Positions 11,489 to 22,235 of a stretch of DNA of 64,000 bases are shown piece by piece; positions within the stretch are counted from its first letter, which is position 1, and the number at the start of each line of letters is the position of its first letter. The position numbers were made by a program, and so were the translations under genes. The stretch comes from Merzomyia westermanni (Eukaryota; Arthropoda; Insecta; Diptera; Tephritidae). The notes under the pieces are model-generated. The model had not been told where the DNA came from and made no database searches. It saw only the letters and a list, made by a program, of their open reading frames with translations. Location: the NCBI GenBank assembly GCA_949987695.1, contig OX465291.1, positions 66,560,946-66,624,945 of the forward strand. Direction: 5' to 3'.

Positions 11489-11921
11489 ATTAATTTCATT
11501 GAATACATGAGTGGCTCACTTCACAATCTTTTAGCAATGTTCGATCATTAACAAAAGTAAACATTATGATTTGTTTTAATAATTGCAAAACGAATTTTGA
11601 ATAATTTATTCGAAACCTATTTTTCAATGCTTGGTTTTGCTTTTTCTTGAATATTCGACTTTTAGTGTAGGGTGATGAGATAATACTTTGCATGTAAATT
11701 CGCTTTGAATTATTATTAACAATGTTAAATAACTGTGTTACGTTTTTTTTTTTATTTGAATGAATAATGTTATTGATATCGAATATCTCCATATCAGTTT
11801 TCAGAGCCTTATCATTAACCCTTTTGGAGATATTACGCCTATAAAATCAAGTTTGTATGGGACGTGCCACACCCCCTTAATACCTTTTTTTTTTTTTCTA
11901 TATATATCTAGTAATGCTGCG

Positions 11922-13715
11922 CACACAAGGTATATTAACTCTAGCTGCCTAACGGTGGCATGTAACGGCATAAAAGGATCGAGATAGATATTGACTTATA
12001 TATATCAAAATGTTCAGGAGGAAAAAAGAAATTGATTAAGCCATGTTCGTCCGTCCGTCCGTCGGACTGTTAACACGATAACTTAAGTAAATTTTGAGAT
12101 ATCTTAATGAAATTTGGTATGCAGTTTCCTTGGAACCCATATCCGAGCGCTATTTAAAATGGGTGAAATCGGATGATAGCTACGCCCACTTCTTATATAT
12201 AGAATATTTTCGAAAACACAAAAAAAGTGATTATTCTGTACATAAAACACTTATAAGGATTAAATTTGGTGTGTACGTTAATGTTAAGGCAGAAAAGCAA
12301 TTTTAGAATATGGGAGTAGCACCGCCCACTTTTGATTGTGTCAAATTTAGAAATATTATTAATCACAAAGCAAAAACCGTTCAGGATGTCGAAACGAAAT
12401 TCAGCACACAGGTTTATATTAATACAAGGAATGTTCCGGAAAGAAATCGGCGACTTCGGTTAAGGCCACGTCCACTTTTATACGAAAGATTTTGATCATA
12501 GATATATTTAATAGGCAACAACTTCGCGTACAAAAGCTTTATATCACTTCTATTTCACCTTAAAAGTGGCGGTCAATGAAGAAAGTCGAAAAATATAAGT
12601 TTTTGAAAATGGGCGTTTCCCCCGCCCCTTTTATAGTGGATTATTCTACTACAGGTTTTTATGCCATAACTCCCGCAAATATTGAAACGATATTTGGCAA
12701 AAATTTTGGATATATAAAGGTAAATGTTTGTTGTAAAAATGGGCGAAATCGGCCAACGGCCACGCCCAGTTTTTTTACATAGTTCTGGAAAATTTGTTTG
12801 TAAAATTTAAAAAGCGATATTTCTACAACCAAGCAAGTTATACCAATCAGAGTTTGCACACATAATAAGCTTTTTCAGAAAAACTCGTCCGCAAACAAAT
12901 TTTTGTCAATTTTGAAGAATTAGGCGTCGCGCCGCCTACTTTTCAGCAAAAAATTTCTGCTATTTTCAAAGGCAATCGCTTATAATTCAATATTGATATT
13001 GCAATGAAAATGGGTCAGCTGCTTCTCAGTAGTATGTGTTATACTCCTGCCAAAAATTAGCGAAAACGGATAACACAATTGAAATATTCGGGAAAGTTGT
13101 TAATACCCCACTGCAATAGGGAAGTTATATAAATATTTTTGATTTTCATACCTGTAATGAACATGAAATGTTTGTAAGTATGAGAAGAAGAAGAGATGTA
13201 CCCATCAATAAGTAAGCTGAAATAATAAGCACGATGAGCTGAGTTGATTTAGCCATGTCCGTCTGTCTATTTGAAGGCAAATTTTTCGAATTTTGTTGGT
13301 AGGTAAACTATTTATATACAAATAAATTAATGGCGGCCGCTGTGGTGTGGCGATAGTGTTGCCGGCCTACCACACCGAAGGTCCAAGGCTCGAAATGTTT
13401 TTCGAAACGGGGTCGCCCCTTGGAAGTGGTTTGACAAACTCTCCGAGTGTCTTTTTGCCATGGAAGCCTTCTCAGCAAAAATTCATCTTCTTTGTAGATG
13501 CCGTTCGAAGTCAGCAACAGTCTGTAGGTCCCGCCAATTTGTAGGGAAAAATTCAAAACAGCACACCACAAATCGGAAGGGAAGCTCGGAGCAAAAAGCT
13601 CTTAGGAGGTTTATGATATATTTTTTTTAAATTAATTCACCCCCCAAAACTCATAACAGAAGTGTTTTTATTGAAAGCAATCAGCTGGCTTTATAATACG
13701 AACTGAAAAGTGTAG
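11922..13715 (+). repeat. Composite repeat R + SINE, copy B
   Basis: 11922-13090 is repeat R in the opposite orientation to 1785-2945. It continues without a break through AATACCCCACTGCAATAGGGAAG, an AGAAGAAGAAGAGATG block, SINE S2, and a tail ACTCATAACA(G/A)AAGTGTTTTTATTGAAA ending in GGCTTTATAATAC. The whole order recurs at 24411-26840. Because the two copies share both junctions, the R-SINE combination was duplicated or mobilised as one unit. No protein motif is visible. Confidence 0.75.
13331..13640 (+). mobile_element. tRNA-like SINE, copy S2 (inside composite B)
   Basis: Head TGGCGGCCGCTGTGGTGTGGCG with CCGGCCTACCACACCGAAGGTCC. The B-box region (AAGGCTCGAAATG) is damaged: relative to S3 about 35 bases are missing just after it. 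Body blocks are GACAAACTCTCCGAGTGTC, CTTCTCAGCAAAAATTCATC and GCACACCACAAATCGGAAGGGAAGCTCGG. The same sequence flanks it on both sides in copy C, so it predates that duplication. Confidence 0.7.
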
Positions 13716-13948
13716 TAAAATAGACCTGCGTAAATTGGTATGCCATAATAGATCACTACTAGATATATAATGTTCGATTCTACCCGAATTTAGACTTCCT
13801 TACTTGTTCATCCTGAACTTGCGCGTATTAATCACAAACAAACCCCCAAAAGCAAGTATTCAATTTGGTTCAGTCGTTTTCAAGTTTTCGCGTGACGAAC
13901 AAACCACGATTCATTTGTATATATACTCGTATATATATGTAGTAGATA
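13716..13948. other. Repeat tail, then no feature
   Basis: 13725-13800 contains AGACCTGCG...GATCA...AGACTTCCTT, which recurs in the same order at 30095-30170. It is therefore probably a further piece of the composite repeat. No gene. Confidence 0.4.
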
Positions 13949-14269
13949 GGGTCAAATTTTTCGCCCATCAGGAGTATAGCAAAAACGTAATCTACAGATG
14001 ATTCTAAGAAAAATTGTCCAAGAAACCATAGCTCTAAAACCGATTTCGAGCCCCCGACTTTTGCAAAATAGATATTTTGCTATATGAATGTAGGGCTTGG
14101 CCAAAAAAACTTCATAGCTTCTGCTAGAATTATAGGAAAATATCATATTGGGCTTACTTTAAAGGTATTTTACGCACATTTCAGAATCTGTATTAGTATC
14201 TATAGTTTTTTTGAATTTTAGTAGATATATCGGGCTTAAATTATGAGAAATTAGCCTAAAATGAACTTT
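13949..14269 (+). repeat. L1 left inverted-repeat arm
   Basis: It reads inward GGGTCAAATT, GGAGTATAGCAAAAACG, CCGATTTCGAGCCCCCGACT, GTAGGGCTTGGCC, ATTTTACGCACATTTCAG, TTATGAGAAATTAGCC. All of these occur in inverted order in 15719-16053. Confidence 0.9.
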
Positions 14270-14573
14270 AAACAAATTTATTATGGAACATTTTTTTTCT
14301 TCACAGCTTTTTGTATTTAAATTTAAAATGAATGAACCATATCCTTCTATATCATCTGAATTCACTTTATCATATATTTCGGATCTGATAATAAGTTTAG
14401 AGTATTGGAAAATACTTTGAGGAAGTGGCGCACTGTCCCATAAAACACTGTTGCAAAGTTTACATACTGACAATTAGTAGGCGAGGTAAATAATGGGTTA
14501 TAACATGTTTTCAATAGAATTAAAATAGAAAAATTTTATTAATTTTAATTGATCTAAAAAATTTATTTTTCAG

Positions 14574-15434
14574 GTTGTAAGTGATTTTGAACCAATAGCA
14601 TTGGAAAATGTGCCTGGTATGATCAGTGATGAACAAGAACGACAATTATCTACAGATGTTAAATATTTATATCAAATGGCCAAAGCAATTTCAAATGGTG
14701 CTGTTTCAGTTGATTTAGCTTACATAAAACCAGGACTAGTTGTACATTTTCGATGGCTAACTAAAGCAAGCAGGGTATTACGTCTATATGCAACAACTTA
14801 TACACCATCGGAAAATTTTAAAACTCTAGCAGTTTATATTATTAGAATTTATGTGCCAATGTATTTCAATGTAAAATACTATAATTCTGTTGTATACGGC
14901 AGTGTACTTTTATCAAAGTTTATTCGTTGGACACGGCACCTACCACGTAATTTACTTAATATTGTAGATGGTGTAATCCAAAATAATGAATATTACGTTC
15001 ATCCAGAAAACATTTTATTAACAATGTTATTTGATGATAGAAAAGCCATACGTGATAGAAATATCAAAAAAATTGTATACTATCGAGAAAAAATACTTGA
15101 TCCAACTAAGCTCAGAGTTTACAAAAAATATAATATCAATTTTAATGCTTCAGATTATACTGATATGATTGATCTGAATGACGATAATTTACTATCTGAA
15201 CCGCCATTCACAAGAACTATTCCATACGATCACTTGATACAATTATTAGATTATAGTGAGCCAGCACTAGATGATCCTAATATTCCAATGCATATACAAG
15301 GAACAGAAAGATATGTACAGTTGTTAGCATCTGTTTCCAAACGTGTTGTAGAAAAAAATCGTGAAGTTGTTATGGCTATTACAGCAGAATGTCGTAAAAA
15401 ACAACCACGAATGGAGAGCAAACAAGATTTTTAA
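14574..15434 (+). CDS. Orphan-family protein exon of element L1
   Basis: An open frame of 286 codons starting directly after a textbook splice acceptor (AATTTATTTTTCAG at 14560-14573) in phase 0. No ATG lies near its start and the family is longer at the N-terminus, so this is probably the terminal exon; the first Met in frame is well inside. Visible phrases: DFEPI, QLSTDVKYLYQ, VVHFRWLTKASRVLRLY, RHLPRNLLNIVDGVIQ, YVHPENILLTMLFDDRKAIR, NFNASDYTDMID and, near the end, TERYVQLLASVSKRVVE. I recall relatives with RWLTTANRxLRLYV, NIVDxVIQ and HPEN(V/I)LLxM phrases annotated only as uncharacterised in many arthropods. No function is known to me. The lack of internal stops and the flanking TIRs suggest it belongs to the element, perhaps as a transposition protein; that is inference. 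An upstream exon may be decayed: 14328-14460 holds a frame with a stop and a GSGALSHKTLLQSLHTDN phrase. Confidence 0.75.
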   Translation, partial: VVSDFEPIALENVPGMISDEQERQLSTDVKYLYQMAKAISNGAVSVDLAYIKPGLVVHFRWLTKASRVLRLYATTYTPSENFKTLAVYIIRIYVPMYFNVKYYNSVVYGSVLLSKFIRWTRHLPRNLLNIVDGVIQNNEYYVHPENILLTMLFDDRKAIRDRNIKKIVYYREKILDPTKLRVYKKYNINFNASDYTDMIDLNDDNLLSEPPFTRTIPYDHLIQLLDYSEPALDDPNIPMHIQGTERYVQLLASVSKRVVEKNREVVMAITAECRKKQPRMESKQDF

Positions 15435-15509
15435 AATTATAACATAACATAACTTTTTTTTTTTAAATACTCTAAAATGTTCAATTCTAAGTAAAAACTT
15501 AATTTTTTA

Positions 15510-15515
15510 AATAAA
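15510..15515 (+). promoter_or_regulatory. Polyadenylation signal of the L1 gene
   Basis: AATAAA lies 75 bases after the stop codon, in A/T-rich sequence before the right arm begins. Confidence 0.55.
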
Positions 15516-15718
15516 TTACATTAAAATTATAAAAATTGTGTTTTTTGCTTATTAGTTGAAAATAAAAATTTTTTTTTAAATTTTTTTCTACTAAAACGAA
15601 TTCGAAAAAAGAAAAACTGTCTGACTGAAAGTTCTTGGAAATGTTCTGAACTTATTTAAGCTGTAAGGAAAAAAAAATTTTCCATGAGAAATTTGTTAAA
15701 AAAGATAATATAGTAGTT

Positions 15719-16053
15719 AAAAGTTCATTTTAGGCTAATTTCTCATAATTTAAGCCTGATTTATCTACTAAAATGCAAAAAAACTATAGATACTAATACA
15801 GATTCTGAAATGTGCGTAAAATACCTTGAAATTAAGCCCAATATGATATTTTTCCTATAATTCTATCAGAAGCTATGAAGATTTTTTGGCCAAGCCCTAC
15901 ATTCATATGGCAAAATATCTATTTTGCAAAAGTCGGGGGCTCGAAATCGGTTTTAGAACTATGGTTTCTTGGGCAATTTTTCTTAGCATCATCTGTAGAT
16001 TGCGTTTTTGCTATACTCCTGGTGCAAAAAAATTCATCCACACAATTTGACCC
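15719..16053 (-). repeat. L1 right inverted-repeat arm
   Basis: Reverse complement of the left arm with scattered substitutions. The tip is about 13 bp longer than on the left and ends TTTGACCC. Confidence 0.9.
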
Positions 16054-17045
16054 GCTCTAATATGTAGATATCCAAATCCTGCGCCTAATTCCGAGATACC
16101 GGGATATCCCGAAAATCTTGTGGAGTCCAAAAAATTGGCATCCCTATTTCGTAGGTACATTCCCATACCTAGCCAATATGATTCATTTTGTGCTGATGTC
16201 AGTGTGACATGACAATTGTCACTTAATTATTTTACGAATGTCGAACGACTTTGCTTACGTGTTGCAATGTGTTGCTACGTTAATGTTGCTGACATTGCGC
16301 CGGTTGTCATCATAGATGCTGCACTAGACAACTTGCGCTGATGGATGAATGCGTGCCTCTAATTGAGTACATACCCCTACGCAAATATGCCAACAAATGC
16401 GTTAGGATGTGTGTCGCTTGTGTAAGTTGTACATACGAGAGTCAACGTAAATGCGATTATATTCTTCTAGTTTACATACCTAAATAGTGGAGTATTATCG
16501 AAGACAAGTGCTGTTGGCTTATTTGTCATTGTGACGAAATTAATAGTTTTGTATATATATGTATATTTTCCGTACTTCATAGTGATAAGAGCATACTCAT
16601 CATTAATAAAGACAAATGCAAAAGACAGCAAGAAATTACTGACGAAAAGCAAATTCATCCAAACGTGTGATACAAATCGTAATAATGCAAAAACTTGTAG
16701 AGATATGTACATAGACATATGAAAATATTTATCCAAACACATACAACCCAATAAGCATAGTAAATTCCTTATATGGTTACTAAGTTTAAATTAACTTCAA
16801 CCAGATCTACGCTTGAAGCCCCGTACTCTATATTAATTTCACCGTACAACCTCGAAAATTCTGATACGAAGTTTTGAATGCTTTGTTCGGAGAAATGCCA
16901 GCCGCTCTGAATCTTTCTTCGCCACACTTCAACAGCTATAACTTATTTTTTGAAGCCTAATGCAAATACAAGACCTAGGTAGAGTAGTAGTTAAATGCTC
17001 ACATGAGAGATTAAAATTATTTCTCAAGAAGTTGAACGTGGTTAA
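16054..17045. other. No gene recognised
   Basis: Contains a CCGGGATATCCCG palindrome near 16096, otherwise A+T-rich sequence without motifs. Overlapping short frames at 16467-16751 are opposite-strand shadows of each other. Confidence 0.45.
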
Positions 17046-17278
17046 ATAATCCCCTGCGTATTCTTGGCTTAGGATATACCTGAGTTAGGTATGTCTGTCG
17101 AAGAAGCAATTAAAATCAATAGCGACTCCGGTTCCGGTGTCAGCGAAATCGTCTCCAAGGCAGTCGACCTACTACCACAAGGTAATACTAGTACAACCGT
17201 ATTTTGTCCATTAAGTCCCATAAATGGATACGATGACTAAGCAGGGCGAAGTACCGGTACAACAACAACAATAACAAA
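17046..17278 (-). repeat. Decayed GTTG-type repeat, minus strand
   Basis: The order is TTAGGATATACCTGAGTTAGGTATG(T)C, GTCGAAGAAGC, and at the end CAACAACAACAATAAC. This resembles the reverse complement of the repeat at 23262-23605 (GGTATGCC, GTCGTAAGAGGC and CAACAACAAC). It is much diverged. Confidence 0.45.
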
Positions 17279-18377
17279 GTATTTTCTCTATAATTTCAAT
17301 TATTCAGAACTGTTAATATAATCGAATGTATATAGTTTTTCGTAGAAGACGATTCGCATACATGAATCTATGCAATAATAACTAGCAGCCAGTGCACGCT
17401 TTGCTGCGCTTCAGAACTTATAATAGGTGAGTTCGAGTTTAATCATTAGTTAAGTAACATCAAATAGAAATAGATTGGAAATTTCTTATGTCGATATGAA
17501 ATCATATCAAAGTGAATAGATCTTAAAATTAAAAACAAATCTTTCAACTCCCTTTGATCTAACAATTTATTAATTTTATATTTAACCTTTAACAGTCGTT
17601 TGTAAATAAAAACCTATTTTCAAAATATACTAAAATTGTGAACTATCTAAGTACTGATATTGTTCTAACATACAGTTGGGTTCAACATAATAGTAGTGAA
17701 ATTAAATTGGATATCGTTCGACCAAATAAAAAGAAGCTGTGTTTTTAATAATTTTAAAATGAAAACTTCAAAAATTCTCCTGAATTTTTAGAATTGATTT
17801 GTCAAGGATGTTGGGTAATTTTTTCATGCGTTGTATGGAAGAAATTACTTAACACTTATCCTGTATAAGTGGGTCAAAATTGCCCAAACGACTTTAAAAG
17901 TTGCATATCTTTTTATAGACTTTCTATAATCTGGTGAAACTTCTCGACTTTTATTATTTAATAAAACTAAACTTGAAAAATAGTTTTGTTTAAATGTGTC
18001 ATCTACAGGATATACTGGGCAGAAATAGTTGCGTATATTGTGTAAGTGGGTCAAAATTGCCCAATAGTAAAAGGAGTAAGTGTATATATATATAATACTC
18101 ATATATTTGTAAGTATCAATGAACCTTTCGGCTGCCTGACATATATGGATGTATGTGAATAGAAGTGTGAAAGTTCATGTTTTAGCTTGCAGCAATCTAT
18201 CTTGTTCGTGCGTGAAGATGCGATGTTTACAATCTTCTGCGCAGTCGTAAAAAGTTCTTGAACTGTCAGGTTGTTTTTCTCAAAGAATAAAGTAAGTGTA
18301 AAAAAGTGAAATCAATACTATTTTGTGCATAAGTAAGAAGTGGTTTGAGTGCGGTTGTATTTTATTTATGTTTCAGT

Positions 18378-20078
18378 ATGAATAGAGAAGAAATTGAAGC
18401 CCTTCTAGAGAACTTGGGTGATGAAGCACCAAACGACACCGAAAGTGATAATGAAAAAGACCAGATTTCAGGTGTCGAAACGCTTTACGATCCCAATTTA
18501 TCAGATGAAACAGACGAAGAGGACAATTCTGTCCGTCAGCATGATGTTTCAGGAGCTTTTTCGTCGAAGGATGGAAAGTATATGTGGTATAACCAATCAC
18601 TTGCAAGCGGAGCTGGCAGACGGGCTGCAGAAAATGTTATTACCACCGCGCCAGGTACTACACGGTATGCCATTGCTCGGACCGATGGTATCAAATTTTC
18701 ATTTATGTTATTTATGCCGCCCGATATGGTGAAAATAATCATTGAAATGACCAATATAGACGGTAAGTCACTTGCAATTGAAAGATATAAGTATATAGAA
18801 GTATGTACCTGCATGTAAAGTAATACCTGGGGATTTGTTTCAGGTCAATCAGTGTTTGGAAATAATTGGGTCGAAATAGATAGTATTAGTTGGGAAGCAT
18901 ATTTTGGCCTTTTGCTCTTAGCAGGTGTATTTCGATCACATGGAGAAGCACTCGAATGTTTGTGGGATGATTGTAAGGGCCGTCCGATTTTCAAATCGAC
19001 AATGACTTTACGCAGATTTCATTATATCACCAGAGTTCTGAGGTTCGACAAGAAATCTAACCGAAATAAGAGGCGAGCTTGGGATAAACTGGCACCAATC
19101 AAGGATGTTTGGAATCGCTGGGAGTGTAACATACAAAAGATGTATAACCCTGGAGAACTCACCACAGTCGATGAACAATTGGTTAAATTTCGCGGACGTT
19201 GTCGTTTCAAACAATATATCCCGTCGAAACCTGGAAATTTCGGAATTAAAATTTGGGCCTTGTGCGATAGCCAAACAAGTTTTGCATGGTCGCTGCAGGT
19301 GTATACAGGTAAAGAGCGAAATTGTAAGCCTGAGCAGGGGCGTCGTGTTGTACTCGATGTGGTGAAGGATTTACAAGGCCGTAACATAACGTGCGATAAT
19401 TTTTTTACATCTCACGAGTTGGGGATAGAACTTTTGAAGCGCAAGATGACCCTAGTTGGTACGGTTAGAAAGAATAAAACATTTTTGCCTGTGGCAATTA
19501 CAAAGTTAAAAAACAAACCGGAAAATTATTCACACTTCTTTTTTGATAACGAGCTGTATATCTACTCAGTACTCTCCACAATAATGTTGAAATCAATTCA
19601 AACAGTGAAAAGCCTGAAACCATAGATTTTTACAATAAAACCGGGGTTGATATACCAGACCAAGTTATCAGAACATACACCTGCAAGCGAAGGACAAATC
19701 CGTGGCAACAGTGATTGTTTTACAACATGCTGGACTTAAGTGCATACAATGCTTTTGTAATTTTTAGAGAAATAAACCTTGAATGGAACAAGACTAAAAA
19801 AATTTAAACGCCGTTTTTTCCTAGAAGAGCTCGGAAATAAACTTGTTCTTCAGGAAATATCGCGCAGTGCAGCCAAAATGGTCCTAATAAACACTCAAAA
19901 AACAGCAGAAACTACTGAAAAGACTCCGAAACCTACAAATCTAAAACGTGGTCGTTGCTTTATTTGTCCAAGTCGATCAAATATTACGAAATATAGCAGG
20001 TAATGCGTAAGCTGCGAAAAATTTATTTGTAAGACACATTCTGAAGTATCTATCTTATGTACTAGTTGCTCAACATAA
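18378..20078 (+). pseudogene. piggyBac-like transposase, frameshifted
   Basis: Exon 1 starts at the ATG at 18378 (MNREEIEALLENLG, acidic N-terminus). An 81-bp intron with GTAAGT donor (18763) and TTTCAG acceptor (ending 18843) joins ...MTNIDG to QSVFGNNWVEID. Exon 2 has the family core: WEAYFGLLLLAGV, RRFHYITRVLRFD, TVDEQLVKFRGRC (first catalytic Asp codon 19170) and TCDNFFTS (second Asp 19395). After HFFFDNELYI the frame is lost and stops at 19625. The third Asp survives in another frame (TGVDIPDQVIRTY, codon 19649), followed by a stop in ...NPWQQ*LFYNML. A further piece (19779-20003) carries FKRRFFLEELG and the first Cys of the C-terminal zinc-binding domain; the rest (CVSCEKFICKTH, LCTSC) follows a TAA. 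The nuclear cut-and-paste enzyme is certainly inactive here. Confidence 0.9.
18763..18843 (+). other. Intron in the piggyBac-like transposase gene
   Basis: G|GTAAGT donor and GATTTGTTTCAG|G acceptor. Removing 81 bases (27 codons) restores an uninterrupted NIDG-QSVFGNNW sequence that fits the family. Confidence 0.8.
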
Positions 20079-20562
20079 CCTTAAGAACACCTTTTTGTAC
20101 TTACTTAATTTAATTTTATTATTTATAAAATAAAAAAATACCTTAAAGTTTGAAATAAAATCAAAATCTATTCATTCGTCCATTGGGCAAAAGTGACCCA
20201 CTTATGTCAAGTACGTTACTTTTTTTGAATACAGGATAAGTGTTGATGGAAAAAATTCTAAAAATGCAGAGCAATTTTTGAGCGAATTCTCACTTGCATC
20301 ATGTTATACTAAAATTAATAGATCTACAAAACTACGCACGAGTACACAAAACTTTTCTAGAAACTCTGCCAAAAAATTTTAAGATATTGATGGACATTTT
20401 TTAAAGTTTAATTAACTTTCCTGAACTTTGTGTAAACTTCAAATTGCTTTTTATGTGGTTTCTGTTATGGAATTCGCTTTATTTTAAATGAAAACTTTTA
20501 AAATCACAGCTTGCTCTTATTTCCATTTTAATTGCAATACTATTAAATTGAACACAGCTGTA

Positions 20563-20990
20563 AATGCTTCCATAGATATTTACTTTCAAAAATAACATTT
20601 GTGTGGGAGGTGCCGCGACCCTTTTTTGGGACATGCTTCATTTAATTCCTCACCGTATTTGAGCTTTCTAACATAACGCCCCTCAATATATTGAAATAAA
20701 AATTACCCTATCTTTTAAGTTGAACAATCTTTAAAATCGGTACCAAATTCAATCGAAATTGGTTAATTAGTTTCAGAATCTACTAGAAATATATATAATA
20801 GATATATCCGCTTTCAACTGGGTTTACATTTTCAAAATCGGATTTTCTTACTTCTTTCCATAAGTTTTAATGAATTTATAAAACTGTACAGCTAAGATCT
20901 TTCCTTGTACACAATAAATAAAAGATTTATCATAATATTCCATTAAAAATGTATATAAATAAGTCTTTGAAGCTAACCAATTAAAATGAT
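20563..20990. other. No gene recognised
   Basis: A+T-rich, with one GTGGGAGGTGCCGCGACCC motif near 20600 that resembles an R-repeat module. Nothing else was seen. Confidence 0.4.
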
Positions 20991-20994
20991 GCTT

Positions 20995-22235
20995 TTGTAA
21001 CTAGGAAACCGAGGGCAAGACCAAGTATTTGTTGTCTTCAAAGAAGAAATCGGCGCACCTGCCCCTAGACAGCCACGTCACTGTTAATAGTTAGAAATTT
21101 TAAACTGTGTAGAATTTTGTCTATTTGGGAACCAGAGCTTAGACAAAAAAAATGTCAGTTGAGAAATTCAAAAGAGAATCACTTGTGCCAACAAGTCCCA
21201 GCGGCGAAAATGCCATTTTATAAAATGCAATACTTCTTCAACATATTGAAGACAGTTTGTCTTCAAAAATCAGTTACTACTGATATTGCTTCTTATAAGT
21301 ATGACCCCTTGATTACATACCTCTTCTCTATTAATTCAATAAGTAAATAATCCCCGAATAATCGGATGCTCCAACTGGAGGCACCGCGGGATCTCAAATC
21401 GGTCTACACTTGGTCCTTCTATCGGAGTTCCGGTTTACATCTTCCTCTGCTTCCACCGGCGGGTGCCGATAAGAAGTATAAATTATTTACAGCTTTAAAT
21501 ATCTAGGTGTAAATTATTTAATCAAACAAATGAAATAATTCGTTTATTTCATGAATAAAGTTTACAAAGCGCACATCTGTAATCCTACAAATCAAATGAC
21601 GCGTGCCACGAAACGATCCAAAAATAATATGTTTGCAAAAGACAAAACAAATCCACAAAAGATGAACTTACAAAAAGTTTTAAGATTTCAAATACTAAGA
21701 ACTCATAAAAATATCTATTTTACACCTTGGTACGCAACGCAAACAATGGTAATAAGGTACTTGTAAGGATTTTGTCATGCATTATGTAGAAGGAGGGCAA
21801 GCTCACTTCGCCTTTAGGGTACTACTTTGGACTGAGTAGACAGAAGTAAAGTTCCTTTCTCGACCAGCAAAGATCGTGCTCTATAAATTTCTCATCATAC
21901 TTGTACGGTTCGGAGTTATGGACAGTGTCGAGAGAAGATGAGATGGCCCGGAGTATTCAAAGGAAGAGTTCTTTGGGAGATTTATGGTCCTTCTTCTGAT
22001 GCCAACGGCGGGTATCGAAGAAAATTTAAAGATGATCGTACGAGCTTTGCATAGATCTAACCAGAGTGCGGCGAATTAGAGCCAAAAAACTTCGCTGGCG
22101 GGGACATATTACGCTTCGACTGAGTTGGAAAACAGGTGGAGGATGACTTGAACTCCCTTTGTTTTTTCAATTGGCGTCCGTTATCCCAACGGCTAAAATC
22201 GCCTAGGCTGTTAAGCGCCAATAAATGATGATGAT
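20995..22235 (+). pseudogene. RTE-like LINE relic in pieces
   Basis: At 20998-21085 a frame reads NQETEGKTKYLLSSKKKSA, the RTE phrase after the catalytic YADD block (family: NxxKTKYL...). At 21358-21485 there is a piece in the opposite sense: CACCGCGGGATC and CCACCGGCGGGTGCCGATAAGAA also occur in the minus-strand LINE at 61670-61770. At 21880-22230 plus-strand remnants of the C-terminal region (RFGVMDSVERR.., ...NRWRMT) run to a short (ATG)n tail at 22225. The pieces are rearranged and full of stops. Confidence 0.6.

Larger units (their letters stand above)
13949..16053 (+). mobile_element. Element L1: long-TIR element carrying an orphan gene
   Basis: A unit of about 2.1 kb bounded by long inverted repeats (arms 13949-14269 and 15719-16053) whose outermost common bases are GGGTCAAATT. 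By eye the inner 300 bp of the two arms differ at about a dozen positions, plus a 13-bp length difference near the tips. Between them is one spliced plus-strand gene with its own polyadenylation signal. TATGTAGTAGATA on the left and TATGTAGATA at 16061-16070 might be a degenerate target duplication, but this lies in TATA-rich sequence and is not decisive. The structure is that of a DNA transposon. I cannot place the termini in a named superfamily. Confidence 0.8.
17853..20242 (+). mobile_element. piggyBac-like element (decayed)
   Basis: 2,390 bp, flanked by TTAA (17849-17852) and TTGA (20243-20246, one change from TTAA). Terminal 13-bp repeats CACTTATCCTGTA are present at both ends. A second repeat TAAGTGGGTCA(A/C)(A/T)(A/T)TTGCCCA follows immediately on the left, but after about 25 bp on the right. 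This asymmetric tip-spacer layout is a hallmark of piggyBac. A further copy of the inner repeat (AAGTGGGTCAAAATTGCCCA) sits at 18045-18064 on the left side only. The transposase gene is intron-containing and broken. Confidence 0.93.
17673..20560. mobile_element. Tc1/mariner-like MITE split by piggyBac
   Basis: Left end CAGTTGGGTTCAACATAATAG after TA (17671-17672). The right end, reverse-complemented, is CAGCTGTGTTCAATTTAATAG followed outside by TA (20561-20562). Subterminal blocks (TAGTGAAATTAAA / TATTGCAATTAAA; AGCTGTG; TTTTAAAATGAAAACTT / TTTTAAAAGTTTTCATTTAAAAT) are also inverted. Without the 2.39-kb piggyBac and one 4-bp target copy the element is about 0.5 kb and non-coding. It is therefore a non-autonomous element with TA duplication. 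CAGTTGTGTTCAAAATAATAG-like tips are, from memory, typical of an insect Tc1-like group. Confidence 0.8.

Noticed and set aside
14159..14473. 104-codon minus-strand frame in the L1 left part
   Set aside because: Overlaps the inverted-repeat arm and has no family resemblance; chance frame.
13936..16070. TATGTAG(TAG)ATA direct repeats as the target duplication of L1
   Set aside because: Unequal lengths and located in TATA-rich sequence; mentioned but not accepted as a proven duplication.
18373..19387. Several minus-strand and alternative-frame frames overlapping the piggyBac gene
   Set aside because: Shadows of the transposase reading frame, which has the catalytic motifs and the intron.
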